DNA of 11,420 bases from JAJRZX01 sp964472295 (GTDB taxonomy: Bacteria > Desulfobacterota > GWC2-55-46 > JADFVP01). Below are positions 1 to 7,379 of the stretch, one piece after another. The position numbers were made by a program, and so were the translations under genes. The notes beneath the pieces were generated by a model. It was not told the DNA's origin, searched no databases, and saw nothing but the letters and a program-made list of their open reading frames with translations. The DNA is taken from positions 1 to 11,420 of the forward strand of contig CAYYJQ010000054.1 in the NCBI GenBank assembly GCA_964472295.1. The letters are read 5' to 3'. Numbering within the stretch: the stretch's first letter is position 1; each line of letters begins with the position of its first letter.

Positions 1-48
1 GGTCTCATAAGCCCCGTGTCGGTGGTTCGAGTCCACCCACCGCCACCA
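1..48 (+). tRNA. tRNA with CAU anticodon (Met or Ile2), 3' part only
   Basis: The window starts inside the anticodon stem. The loop CTCATAA (4-10) carries the anticodon CAT (6-8). It is followed by the 3' stem strand GCCCC (11-15), a 5-nt variable loop, a perfect T arm (GGTGG 21-25, loop TTCGAGT 26-32, CCACC 33-37), the 3' acceptor strand CACCGCC (38-44), discriminator A45 and an encoded CCA (46-48). The last acceptor base is C, and the anticodon stem lacks the three consecutive G:C pairs next to the loop. Both argue against initiator tRNA-fMet. Elongator tRNA-Met or lysidine-modified tRNA-Ile2 remain, and the missing 5' half would help decide. Confidence 0.93.
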
Positions 49-95
49 ATAGAATTCATTCCTCCACCTTAATCTGGCGGAAGGCTGTTATCTTT

Positions 96-139
96 AAGGA
101 GAGGGGCCGCGGATAAATCCGCGGCCCCTCTCCTTTTTT
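96..139 (+). terminator. Strong rho-independent terminator after the tRNA
   Basis: A perfect 16-bp GC-rich stem (98-113 with 118-133) closes a TAAA loop and is followed directly by six T (134-139). Two further A:T pairs (96-97 with 134-135) extend it. It ends the tRNA transcript and insulates the ArsR promoter downstream. Confidence 0.95.
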
Positions 140-186
140 GCCTGACATCTCATGGGGCTATGCGCGGTCAGTGAATACATTTTTGC

Positions 187-220
187 TTGACATAGTTTAG
201 AAACTATGCAACCATATAAT
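187..220 (+). promoter_or_regulatory. Sigma-70-like promoter of the arsR-led operon
   Basis: There is an exact TTGACA (187-192) and an exact TATAAT (215-220). The spacing between them is 22 nt, well beyond the usual 16-18. The -10 box would start transcription near 227, giving a leader of about 50 nt before the ATG at 276. Either the promoter is held in an unusual geometry, or the TTGACA is not the -35 used. Confidence 0.6.
191..208 (+). promoter_or_regulatory. Palindromic operator, probably bound by the ArsR-family regulator
   Basis: CATAGTTTAGAAACTATG is a perfect 8+8 bp inverted repeat with a 2-nt centre. It overlaps the last two bases of the TTGACA element and fills most of the spacer. 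A two-fold AT-rich site over the promoter just upstream of the repressor's own gene is the usual layout for autoregulated ArsR/SmtB proteins. Binding here would block RNA polymerase. The assignment to this regulator is inference from position. Confidence 0.65.
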
Positions 221-275
221 CAAGATACAAGCATCTCGTTAGTCGCATTTACTTGAACATAGGAAAGGAGGGACG

Positions 276-611
276 ATGAAGGAAATTTTCAGGATGCAGG
301 CAAGGGTTTGCAAGACCCTGGCAAGCCCGGTGAGGATGGAGATAATATATGCCCTCAAGGGTGGCGAGAGGACGGTTACGGACCTGGTGGACGCGACGGG
401 GCTTACAAAGTCCAACATTTCCCAGCACCTTGCCGTGTTGAAGAACGCCGATATGGTGAGGTCCCGGCGAGAGGGTGTCCATATCTTCTACTCTATTGCA
501 AGCCCCAAGATAGTGGAGGCCTGTAGGCTCATGAGAGAGGTCCTCATGGAGCAGTTATCGAAAAAAAAGGAACTTATGGACAAGTTCAGGAAAGGCATGA
601 AGGCAGGATAA
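276..611 (+). CDS. ArsR/SmtB-family winged-helix transcriptional repressor
   Basis: This 111-residue protein has the usual ArsR length and fold pattern. An N-terminal helix is followed by the ASPVRMEII segment (16-24). The recognition helix-turn-helix spans roughly 33-57, with TKSNISQHLAVLK at 44-56. The wing is around RSRREGVHIFYSI (62-74), and the C-terminal dimer helix is Lys-rich. The classical ELCVC metal motif is absent. The only cysteines are C12 in the first helix and C83 in the last one. Those helices pack together in this fold, so a thiol-switch or metal pair is possible. AAGGAGG (265-271) supports the ATG at 276. It probably represses its own operon from the palindrome at 191-208. 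The family is certain; the inducer is unknown. Confidence 0.93.
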   Translation: MKEIFRMQARVCKTLASPVRMEIIYALKGGERTVTDLVDATGLTKSNISQHLAVLKNADMVRSRREGVHIFYSIASPKIVEACRLMREVLMEQLSKKKELMDKFRKGMKAG

Positions 612-661
612 TCCCTTTCCTTAGGGTATCGTGCGCTTCAAAACACAGGGAGGCAACTATC

Positions 662-883
662 ATGCGCGTGGAAAAATATCTGAGGCTAATAGCCGGTCTT
701 TTCGTACTTTTAAGCCTTGTACTCTCAAGGGTCCACTCCGAGTACTGGCTTCTCTTTACAGCCTTTGTGGGGCTTAACCTATTTCAGTCGGGGGTCACGG
801 ACTGGTGTCCCATGAAGTCCCTCTTGAAGTGGGTCTTCGGCATGGAATGCTGTGCCGCGCATAAGCACAGCGAGCCATGTTGA
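662..883 (+). CDS. DUF2892 (YgaP-type) small inner-membrane protein with Cys/His tail
   Basis: This 73-residue protein has two predicted membrane helices (about 8-23 and 28-45). They are followed by the typical DUF2892 signature LNLFQSG (38-44) and a Cys-Pro (C49-P50). In E. coli YgaP the same membrane unit is fused to a rhodanese domain and is controlled by the ArsR-type regulator YgaV. Here the rhodanese is absent and the ArsR-family gene lies 50 bp upstream, so the pair resembles a split ygaVP. The C-terminus CCAAHKHSEPC (63-73) is rich in Cys and His and could bind a metal or carry sulfur. CAGGGAGG (646-653) is the ribosome binding site. The family assignment is good; the role is inferred. 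Confidence 0.82.
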   Translation: MRVEKYLRLIAGLFVLLSLVLSRVHSEYWLLFTAFVGLNLFQSGVTDWCPMKSLLKWVFGMECCAAHKHSEPC

Positions 884-962
884 GCGGCCCTGTCCTTGAC
901 GTAAGACAAGTCCTGATTGCCCCATGCCCATAGGCTGGGGTCCTTTGTCCCTTACCTTTCCC

Positions 963-967
963 GAGGT
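963..967 (+). promoter_or_regulatory. Ribosome binding site that fixes the exporter start at 974
   Basis: GAGGT lies 6 nt before the ATG at 974. The in-frame ATG at 917 has no comparable site, and it would add 19 residues with no transporter character before the usual short cytoplasmic N-terminus. Confidence 0.6.
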
Positions 968-973
968 CCTGAG

Positions 974-3289
974 ATGATACTACACAAGATAGTGGAAAAA
1001 TCGCTGAATCACCCGAAGTTCGTGGTGATTATCTACGCCCTTGTGACGGCGCTCTTCCTCTTTCAGTTCCAGAAGATAGCCATAGACACGGACCCCGAGA
1101 ACATGCTCTACGACGACGAGCCCGCCCGCGTAGCGCACCGCGAGTTCAAGGGCGAGTTCGCCCTTCATGACAGCATAGTGGTGGGTGTTGTGGACAATAC
1201 CTCGCCAGTCGGGGTCTTTACGCCCGCGACCCTTAACCGCATCGGGGCCATTACAGGAGAAATCTCCCGCATTGACGGCGTCATCGCCTATGATCTTATA
1301 AGCCCTACCACAACAGACGACATCAAGGGGAGCGGCGGCGTCCTTACCATTGAGCCCCTCATGAAGGGTGCGGTGAAGGAGAAGAAAACCGCCCTTGCCA
1401 TAAGGGACGCGGCACTCATGAATCCCGTGCTCCGCGATATGCTTGTCTCTGGCGATGGCAAGGCTATAGCCATAAACGTGCCCATAAAGGACAAGAACCA
1501 GTCCTACCGCATTGCAACGGAGATTGAGCGCATCATCGAAAAACACAGGGGAGGGACCGAGGAGTATCACATCACGGGCCTGCCCGTTGCAGAGGATACC
1601 TTTGGCGTGGAGATGTTCCGCCAGATGGCCCTCTCGGCCCCCCTTGCAGGGCTCATCATCTTCCTTCTAATGCTCTTCTTCTTCAGAAGGGTCTCGCTTA
1701 TCATCTCGCCCATGATAGTGGCCATGATGAGCATCATCTGGACCATGGGGCTCCTTATAGGCGCGGGCTACAAGGTCCATATCATGAGTTCCATGATACC
1801 CATCTTCCTCATGCCCATCTCCGTGGTGGACAGCATACACATCTTGAGCGAGTTCTTCGACGAGTACCGCGGGGGCAGGGGAAGGAAGGAGACCTTCTTG
1901 AGGGTATACGGGAAACTCATGACCCCCATGCTCTATACCTCCATTACATCCACCGTGGGGTTTGCCTCCCTTGCCATGACGCCCATACCGCCGGTGCGTG
2001 TCTTTGGCCTCTTCGTGGCCCTGGGCATCATGCTGGCCTGGTTCTTTACGCTTACTCTCATACCGGCCCTTACCATGCTCATGCCCGAGAGGTTCATAGA
2101 GGGCCTCGCGAAGAGGGTCAATGAAAAAGGCCCGGCCCGGGGGGGCGCCATGAGAGGGATTCAGGAGGCCATCGGGCGCATGAGCACAGGGAGGCCCAGG
2201 TGGGTCATCATCGCGACGTTTTTGATACTCGCCTTCTCGGCCTATGGGATTACACTTACCGTGGTGAACGACAACCCTGTATACTGGTTCGAGAAGAATC
2301 ACAAGATACGCATTGCCGATAAAGTCCTTAATAGCCACTTTGGCGGCACTTACATGGCCTACCTCGTCCTCGATGGAAAGACCGCGGGCCTTGTGAAGAA
2401 ACCAGAGACCATGGCCTACATCGAGGGCCTCCAGAGGCATCTTGGGTCTATTGATGTGGTTGGAAAGACCACATCAATAGCCGATGTGGTTAAGAAGATA
2501 GGCTTCGAGCTCCGCGACAGGAAGAAGGGCTCTGATATTATCCCCCCTACTTCCAAGGCCATCGCCCAGTATCTCTTTCTCTACGAGATGAGCGGCGACC
2601 CTGAGGACCTCTATCACCTCGTTGACCCTGATTACAAAAAGGCCGCCATCTGGGTGCACCTCAAGCGCGGCGATAACAGGGACATGAAGGGCGTCATGGA
2701 GAGTACCGGCGAGTACCTTGCCGCGAACCCGCCGCCCGCGGGTATGGAGGCGCGCTGGGCGGGGCTCACCTACATAAACGTAGTCTGGCAGAACAAGATG
2801 GTAACGGGCATGCTGAGCGCCCTTCTTGGGAGTTTTGTCATGGTCCTCATCATCATGGTCATACTCTTTCGCTCCGTGCTCTGGGGCCTTGTCTCAATGG
2901 TGCCCCTTACGGTAACCATAGCCCTCATATACGGCCTTGTGGGATGGACGGGCAAGAGTTATGATATGCCCATAGCCGTGCTATCTTCTCTTACGCTGGG
3001 GCTCTCCGTGGACTTTGCCATTCACCTTGTGGAGCGCACGCGGCAGACATACCGCGAGAAGGGCAACTGGACCGAGACCATTGAGGCCATCTTCGAAGAA
3101 CCCGTGCGGGCCATTATACGGAACGCCGTGGTCATTGCCGTGGGCTTTACGCCGCTCCTCTTCGCGCCGCTCATACCCTACAAGACCGTCGGTTTTTTCA
3201 TGGCCGCCATAATGGCCATAAGCGCCGTTGTTACGCTACTCGTGCTTCCGGCCATCATGGTGGTGCTTAAAAAGAGGCTCAGGGCTTGA
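974..3289 (+). CDS. RND/MMPL-superfamily exporter (predicted lipid or hydrophobe exporter)
   Basis: This 771-residue protein has the two-fold RND plan. Each half has one membrane helix (about 15-33 and 410-428), a large periplasmic loop (about 35-215 and 430-605) and a block of five helices (about 218-370 and 610-765). The acidic residues typical of proton-driven MMPL-type transporters are present in both halves: VVDSIHI (D286, H289) and LSVDFAIHL (D680, H684). It is much shorter than AcrB-type multidrug pumps and closest in style to the HpnN/MMPL exporters of lipids. A LolA-like periplasmic protein and an outer-membrane barrel follow directly, which suggests passage of a hydrophobic compound to the outer membrane. 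The substrate cannot be read from the sequence. The start at 974 is chosen on its ribosome binding site and typical MMPL N-terminus. Confidence 0.9.
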   Translation: MILHKIVEKSLNHPKFVVIIYALVTALFLFQFQKIAIDTDPENMLYDDEPARVAHREFKGEFALHDSIVVGVVDNTSPVGVFTPATLNRIGAITGEISRIDGVIAYDLISPTTTDDIKGSGGVLTIEPLMKGAVKEKKTALAIRDAALMNPVLRDMLVSGDGKAIAINVPIKDKNQSYRIATEIERIIEKHRGGTEEYHITGLPVAEDTFGVEMFRQMALSAPLAGLIIFLLMLFFFRRVSLIISPMIVAMMSIIWTMGLLIGAGYKVHIMSSMIPIFLMPISVVDSIHILSEFFDEYRGGRGRKETFLRVYGKLMTPMLYTSITSTVGFASLAMTPIPPVRVFGLFVALGIMLAWFFTLTLIPALTMLMPERFIEGLAKRVNEKGPARGGAMRGIQEAIGRMSTGRPRWVIIATFLILAFSAYGITLTVVNDNPVYWFEKNHKIRIADKVLNSHFGGTYMAYLVLDGKTAGLVKKPETMAYIEGLQRHLGSIDVVGKTTSIADVVKKIGFELRDRKKGSDIIPPTSKAIAQYLFLYEMSGDPEDLYHLVDPDYKKAAIWVHLKRGDNRDMKGVMESTGEYLAANPPPAGMEARWAGLTYINVVWQNKMVTGMLSALLGSFVMVLIIMVILFRSVLWGLVSMVPLTVTIALIYGLVGWTGKSYDMPIAVLSSLTLGLSVDFAIHLVERTRQTYREKGNWTETIEAIFEEPVRAIIRNAVVIAVGFTPLLFAPLIPYKTVGFFMAAIMAISAVVTLLVLPAIMVVLKKRLRA

Positions 3290-3296
3290 ACCCTTC

Positions 3297-3304
3297 AGGA
3301 GGTG
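3297..3304 (+). promoter_or_regulatory. Ribosome binding site that fixes the LolA-like start at 3311
   Basis: AGGAGGTG ends 6 nt before the ATG at 3311. The in-frame GTG at 3302 lies inside this site, so it cannot be the start codon served by it. Confidence 0.8.
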
Positions 3305-3310
3305 AAGAAC

Positions 3311-4111
3311 ATGAATAGAATAAAGAAAATTATCCCTGCAATACTCCTGCTCCTCCTCTCTCCCGCAATCTCTCATGCACTTACGGCGGACGAGATAGTG
3401 GAGCGTTCGAACCTCGCCTATTACTACGCAGGTGACGACGGAAGGGCGGAACTTCTCATGACCATTACAGACAGGCGGGGCCGCGAGCGTACAAGGGAGA
3501 TGACGCTCCTTAGAAAGGACATAAAGGACGGGGGCAGGCAGAAGTTCTACGTCTATTTCAGGAAACCCTCTGACGTCAGCCGCATGGTCTTCATGGTCTG
3601 GAAGCAGACAAAGGGCGATGATGACAGGTGGCTCTACATACCGGCCATTGACCTCGTCAAGAGGATAGCGAGCAGCGACAAGAGGTCGAGTTTCGCGGGA
3701 GGCGTCTTTACATATGAGGACGTCTCCGGGAGGCGTACATCTGACGACACCCACGAACTCCTGGGCGAGGAGACCTACCGTGGAAGGTCTGTATACAAAA
3801 TAAAAAACACGCCCCTTGATAAAGAAGTAGTGGAGTTCTCTTACTACACCGCCCTCATAGATAAAGAGACATTTCTTCCCGTGAAGGGCGATTACTTTGA
3901 CAAGTCCGGTAAACTCTACAGGACCATAACAGTTGAGAAGACCGGTCTTGTAGACGGTATCCCCACGGTGCTGAAGGCCACTGCCGAGGACCTCGGAAAG
4001 GGCCTTAAGACAACCATTGAGTTCCATGACGTACGCTACAACATTGGTATAAAGGAGCGCATCTTCAAGGAGCGCTACCTCAGGAGGCCCCCGAGGGAGG
4101 TCAAGAGATAG
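3311..4111 (+). CDS. Periplasmic LolA-like outer-membrane lipoprotein-sorting family protein
   Basis: This 266-residue protein has a clear Sec signal peptide with cleavage after SHA (residue 23). The mature part starts LTADEIVERS and continues as an all-beta, LolA/LppX-like body. Motifs typical of the family annotated as outer membrane lipoprotein-sorting protein are RKPSDVSRMVFMVW, DDRWLYIPAIDLVKRI and FAGGVFTYEDVSGR. This family is often encoded next to MMPL exporters, for example in aryl-polyene-type clusters, and is thought to carry lipid-like cargo across the periplasm. It starts 21 bp after the exporter's stop codon, with a near-perfect ribosome binding site, so co-transcription is very likely. 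It is not the housekeeping LolA of the Lol pathway, because LolB, LolCDE and their neighbours are absent. The family is confident; the cargo is unknown. Confidence 0.85.
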   Translation: MNRIKKIIPAILLLLLSPAISHALTADEIVERSNLAYYYAGDDGRAELLMTITDRRGRERTREMTLLRKDIKDGGRQKFYVYFRKPSDVSRMVFMVWKQTKGDDDRWLYIPAIDLVKRIASSDKRSSFAGGVFTYEDVSGRRTSDDTHELLGEETYRGRSVYKIKNTPLDKEVVEFSYYTALIDKETFLPVKGDYFDKSGKLYRTITVEKTGLVDGIPTVLKATAEDLGKGLKTTIEFHDVRYNIGIKERIFKERYLRRPPREVKR

Positions 4112-4126
4112 CCGGAGACGGGAGCG

Positions 4127-5410
4127 ATGAAGAAAACCCCTTTTTCAAGAGCAAGGGCTGCCTTGATGCCCCTGCTCCTCATTGCCGCATTGGTCTCTGC
4201 CTGGGCCCCGCCCGCCCCTGCGGCAGGGGGCTTTGTGGAAGGCGCCTACGGGTATCGAACGCAGCGGGACATTACGAAGAAGGACTCCTTCAACCTCCTC
4301 GAAGGGAGGCTTCAGGTAAAGGACGCCTACGAACCTCCGGTCTTGGAAGACTGGGCTCCAGAACTTGGCCTCAAGGCAGAACTCATTGCCGATGGTTATG
4401 AAGACCGCCTGATATTCAGGGTCCGTGAGGCTGTCCTTTCATTTACGCCCCTTGATATGATCGATGTAAAACTTGGCCGCCAGATACTCACCTGGGGCAC
4501 AGGCGACTATATCTTCATAAACGACCTCTTCCCAAAGGACTATGTATCTTTTTTCATAGGCCGCGATGACGAGTACCTGAAGGTGCCGAGCGATGCCCTC
4601 AGGGTCTCGCTCTTCTCCGATGCCGTGAACCTCGACATGGTGGTCATTCCCTTCATGGAGCCCGACATAAGCGTTACTGGAAAGAGGTTATCCTTCTTCG
4701 ACGGCCTCGGGGGAGTGGTTGCCGGAGAGGACGCGGGACTTGAGTTCATCGAGCCCCGCGAGACCATAGGCAACATGGAACTTTCCCTTCGGGCCTACAG
4801 GACCCTTGGCAGGACCGAGTTCGCCCTCTATCTCTTCAGGGGTTTTTATAAAGAACCCCGGGGCGTCCTTGACGCCGCGGCGCGGGAACTCTTTTATCCC
4901 CGCCTCCATGTCTTCGGCTTTAGCGCCCGCGGCCCGTTGCTTGGCGGCATAGGTAACCTTGAACTTGGTTATTATGACTCGCGGGAAGACCGAAACGGCC
5001 GTAACCCAATGATAGAGAACCCCTCCATAAAGTATCTCGTGGGTTACACGCGTGACCTCGGAGGGGACGCCTCCCTTGGCCTCCAGTACGAGGTGGAGGA
5101 GATGCTCCACTACGCCTCGTACCGGGCGGGGCTAATGCCAGGCGCCCCCCTGCGTGACGAGTTCAGGCATCTTCTTACCATGAGGCTCACGAAACTTTTC
5201 CTTGCCCAGACCGTGGAGACGGGGCTCTTCGTCTTTTTCAGCCCCTCGGACATGGACGCCTATCTAAGACCGGGCATTGGTTACAAGGTGACGGACAACT
5301 GGAAAGTCACGGCAGGCGCCAATATAATCCTCGGCAGGGACGAATTCACGGATTTTGGAACCTTCAGGCGTAATGACAATATATACGCGAGGATAAGATA
5401 CAGTTTTTAG
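4127..5410 (+). CDS. Outer-membrane beta-barrel protein (DUF1302/porin-like)
   Basis: This 427-residue protein has a signal peptide (positive N-terminus, hydrophobic 13-25, cleavage near A32/A33). The body alternates polar and hydrophobic residues in beta-strand fashion. It ends in Arg-Tyr-Ser-Phe, with the C-terminal aromatic residue that the BAM machinery recognises. LGRQILTWGTGDYIFINDLF (about 117-136) resembles the conserved GRQ..WG segment of DUF1302 and alginate-export-type barrels. It starts 15 bp after the LolA-like gene with a modest GGAG site. With the exporter and carrier it would complete an inner-membrane, periplasm and outer-membrane set. A channel for the exported compound, or an acceptor and assembly site in the outer membrane, both fit. 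The exact barrel family is less sure than the cell location. Confidence 0.8.
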   Translation: MKKTPFSRARAALMPLLLIAALVSAWAPPAPAAGGFVEGAYGYRTQRDITKKDSFNLLEGRLQVKDAYEPPVLEDWAPELGLKAELIADGYEDRLIFRVREAVLSFTPLDMIDVKLGRQILTWGTGDYIFINDLFPKDYVSFFIGRDDEYLKVPSDALRVSLFSDAVNLDMVVIPFMEPDISVTGKRLSFFDGLGGVVAGEDAGLEFIEPRETIGNMELSLRAYRTLGRTEFALYLFRGFYKEPRGVLDAAARELFYPRLHVFGFSARGPLLGGIGNLELGYYDSREDRNGRNPMIENPSIKYLVGYTRDLGGDASLGLQYEVEEMLHYASYRAGLMPGAPLRDEFRHLLTMRLTKLFLAQTVETGLFVFFSPSDMDAYLRPGIGYKVTDNWKVTAGANIILGRDEFTDFGTFRRNDNIYARIRYSF

Positions 5411-5445
5411 CGCACCAGCGCGTTCGAGAAAGGAGAGGAAAAAAT

Positions 5446-6228
5446 ATGCTTAATAAGGAACTCGGCTTCATAGGCGGAGGCAGGGCCACGCGGATAATCC
5501 TCGGGGGGCTCAAGAGAGCGGACATGATGCCCCGGCACGTAGTGGTAAGCGATAGGGACGATGGCGTCCTGAGGGGATTAAAGAAGGCTTTCCCTGAGAT
5601 TACACCCTCCCGGAATGACAACTCCACCGCGGCCACGGCGCGGGACTTTGTCTTCATATCCCTCCATCCGCCCGTATTCAGGGCCGAGGCTGATAAGATA
5701 AGGGCAGGTCTCAAGCCCTCTGCAATAGTAGTCTCCTTCATGGCCACAGTGACGATAGAGGAGATAAAAGGCCTCCTCGGGGGCCATGGAAAGATACTTC
5801 GCACAACGCCAAACGCCCCGTCCATGGTAAATGCGGGGTATAACCCCGTTGCCTTTGGTCCCGGGCTCGGTGAGTCCGAAAAAAAAGGGGTCTTCAAGGT
5901 CATGAGTATCCTCGGAAGATGCCCTGTCGTGGCAGAGGAAAAACTCGAGTCCTATGCCATAATCACGGCCATGGGGCCCACATACCTGTGGTTTCAGTTA
6001 TATGAGATGGAGAGGCTTGCCCGCGAGTTCGGCCTTACGCCAGACGAGGCCGGGGATGCCGTCTCTGCCATGGCCATTGGCGCCGTAAAGACCATGGGTC
6101 AGAGCAATCTTACCCCTGACGAGGTCATGGACCTTGTGCCCATAAGACCCATGGGTGATGTAGAGGACGCAATAAAGGAGATGTACCGCGCGAGGCTTAG
6201 GGCCCTTAATGCGCGGCTCTGCGGATAG
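5446..6228 (+). CDS. ProC-like NAD(P)-binding oxidoreductase, divergent at the substrate site
   Basis: This 260-residue protein has the length and two-domain plan of pyrroline-5-carboxylate reductases. An N-terminal Rossmann domain has GFIGGGRATR (7-16) and a TPNAP segment (121-125) matching the family's MPN.P. A helical dimer domain runs from about 165. However, the canonical SGSGPAY is ITAMGPTY here (173-180). The usual SPGGTT loop near the C-terminus is replaced by VPIRPMGDVE (231-240). Those segments bind the proline or P5C substrate, so true proline biosynthesis is doubtful. It follows the barrel gene by 35 bp with AGGAG at 5431 and probably belongs to the operon. It may act on a compound related to the exporter's cargo. 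The fold is confident; the reaction is unknown. Confidence 0.8.
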   Translation: MLNKELGFIGGGRATRIILGGLKRADMMPRHVVVSDRDDGVLRGLKKAFPEITPSRNDNSTAATARDFVFISLHPPVFRAEADKIRAGLKPSAIVVSFMATVTIEEIKGLLGGHGKILRTTPNAPSMVNAGYNPVAFGPGLGESEKKGVFKVMSILGRCPVVAEEKLESYAIITAMGPTYLWFQLYEMERLAREFGLTPDEAGDAVSAMAIGAVKTMGQSNLTPDEVMDLVPIRPMGDVEDAIKEMYRARLRALNARLCG

Positions 6229-6434
6229 GACAAGGCGGCGTACTCGGATGGGGATGATGCTCACCTGTGGCTCTGCCCAACGCCATGGTCAACCTGTTAC
6301 CTCCCCCCCTCCTCAAGGTACAGGCCCTTTCCCCATTTGACCTTCAGGAACGGTTTGGAGTAAAATAAAGCCAATCCCCTTGTTATGAAGATGGTCTCCT
6401 TATCAAATAATCTTCATCGTGAAACAGGAGTCTG
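6229..6434. other. 206-bp intergenic region between the ProC-like and QueG-like genes
   Basis: No open frame or stable terminator stands out. The right end holds a possible promoter, TTGTTA (6380-6385) and TCAAAT (6403-6408) with 17-nt spacing. An inverted repeat is wrapped around it: ATGAAGAT (6385-6392) and ATCTTCAT (6410-6417). The gap suggests that the next gene has its own promoter. Confidence 0.5.
6380..6417 (+). promoter_or_regulatory. Possible promoter with flanking inverted repeat, upstream of the QueG-like gene
   Basis: TTGTTA (6380-6385) and TCAAAT (6403-6408) are 17 nt apart, each matching four of six consensus bases. An 8-bp perfect inverted repeat (6385-6392 with 6410-6417) brackets the spacer and -10, so it could be an operator or simply a hairpin at the start of the message. 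The support is weak. Confidence 0.33.
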
Positions 6435-7277
6435 ATGTCCTCGGAACGACCGGAAAACAAGATAAAATTCTTGGATATAGAGAAACTCTTTCCCCGTGAC
6501 AGATGGGATGTAGGGTTTCTTACAGAGGAGCAATTAAAGCAGTGCGCCTATTCTCCCATCAAGGGGAAGGCGCAGGAGTATGGTGCGGATTACACGAACA
6601 ATATCCATTTTTTCTCTATTGTCAACTCCATTGTTCTGGCAAGGTATTCCCCTGATTCCTGGGACTACTCTCTTTACAAAGAGGCCGATGACATCCTCTC
6701 AGGGAGCGGCCTCAAGGACTGGTTTCCCATCTATACGAACTTCAAGATGGCCGCAATACTCTCGGGCCTGGGCGTAAGGGCCAAGAATTCCCTTGTCTAT
6801 GGTTATAAATTCGGCTTTGACATGAAGGTATGCGTTGTTGGGTTCGAGGCCAGGATCACGGGGTGCCCCGCCCCGGTGCGTATTGACCTTGGATATTGGG
6901 AGAGGTGCGAAGGGTGCTCTGATTGCCGTCTTGCCTGCCCTGCCGGCGCCATACATAACGAGAAGGAGCCTTTCTGGCTCGATAGCGGCAGGTGTGATGA
7001 CTTTATCGGTTTTGGAGACCATCCCCGCATACCTTCCATAAAAAAATTCTGGCATAAGCACGTTCATCCCGAGGTCCCGCAGGAAAGGGTAGACAAGATG
7101 ACAAGCTGTACGGACCTTGGTGGAGAACTCGTCTTTGACGCCAATGGTTATACCATGGATATGGTCACAGGGGTCCAGAAGGACGGCGCGGCCATAGCCG
7201 TTCCCTTTTGCAGGGAATGTCAGGCCCAGCCCCGGTGCAGTAAGTGGAATGGCCGCTATCCCTATGAATCGGTATGA
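6435..7277 (+). CDS. Epoxyqueuosine reductase-like (QueG-like) 4Fe-4S protein
   Basis: This 280-residue soluble protein has no signal peptide. ILSGLGVRAKNSLVYGYKFG (108-127) matches the GLG-W-GKN-type segment of the QueG and reductive-dehalogenase family. CEGCSDCRLACP (C158, C161, C164, C168-P) is a classical 4Fe-4S motif. C187 in SGRC and the CRECQAQPRC segment (C259, C262, C268) occupy the places of the second-cluster ligands of QueG, though the last spacing is longer. It is shorter than typical QueG (300 residues or more). The protein probably carries one or two Fe-S clusters and moves electrons in the cytoplasm. Whether it binds cobalamin or reduces epoxyqueuosine cannot be told. AGGAG (6426-6430) supports the ATG at 6435. 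It stands alone, 206 bp from the gene before and 377 bp from the one after. Confidence 0.72.
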   Translation: MSSERPENKIKFLDIEKLFPRDRWDVGFLTEEQLKQCAYSPIKGKAQEYGADYTNNIHFFSIVNSIVLARYSPDSWDYSLYKEADDILSGSGLKDWFPIYTNFKMAAILSGLGVRAKNSLVYGYKFGFDMKVCVVGFEARITGCPAPVRIDLGYWERCEGCSDCRLACPAGAIHNEKEPFWLDSGRCDDFIGFGDHPRIPSIKKFWHKHVHPEVPQERVDKMTSCTDLGGELVFDANGYTMDMVTGVQKDGAAIAVPFCRECQAQPRCSKWNGRYPYESV

Positions 7278-7305
7278 GTCTTAAGGGCCTGCCTCTCCCT
7301 GATCA

Positions 7306-7340
7306 GTAGAGAAGGGTTCGTGAGTCCTCCCCTTCTCTAC
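7306..7340 (+). other. Perfect 11-bp stem-loop downstream of the QueG-like gene
   Basis: GTAGAGAAGGG (7306-7316) pairs perfectly with CCCTTCTCTAC (7330-7340) around a 13-nt loop. No T tract follows, so it is not a standard intrinsic terminator. It may still protect the 3' end of the message or help terminate it. Confidence 0.55.
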
Positions 7341-7379
7341 GCCCCTTCCAGTAGTGCACATTAAAAAACACCCACTCCC

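Noticed and set aside
917..973. Exporter start at 917
   Set aside because: There is no ribosome binding site, and the 19 extra residues do not look like a transporter N-terminus; 974 is better supported.
980..1570. Minus-strand open frame of 196 codons inside the exporter gene, and a similar one at 1667-2440
   Set aside because: They are antisense shadows of a well-supported transporter gene with strong third-position bias; no family is recognisable.
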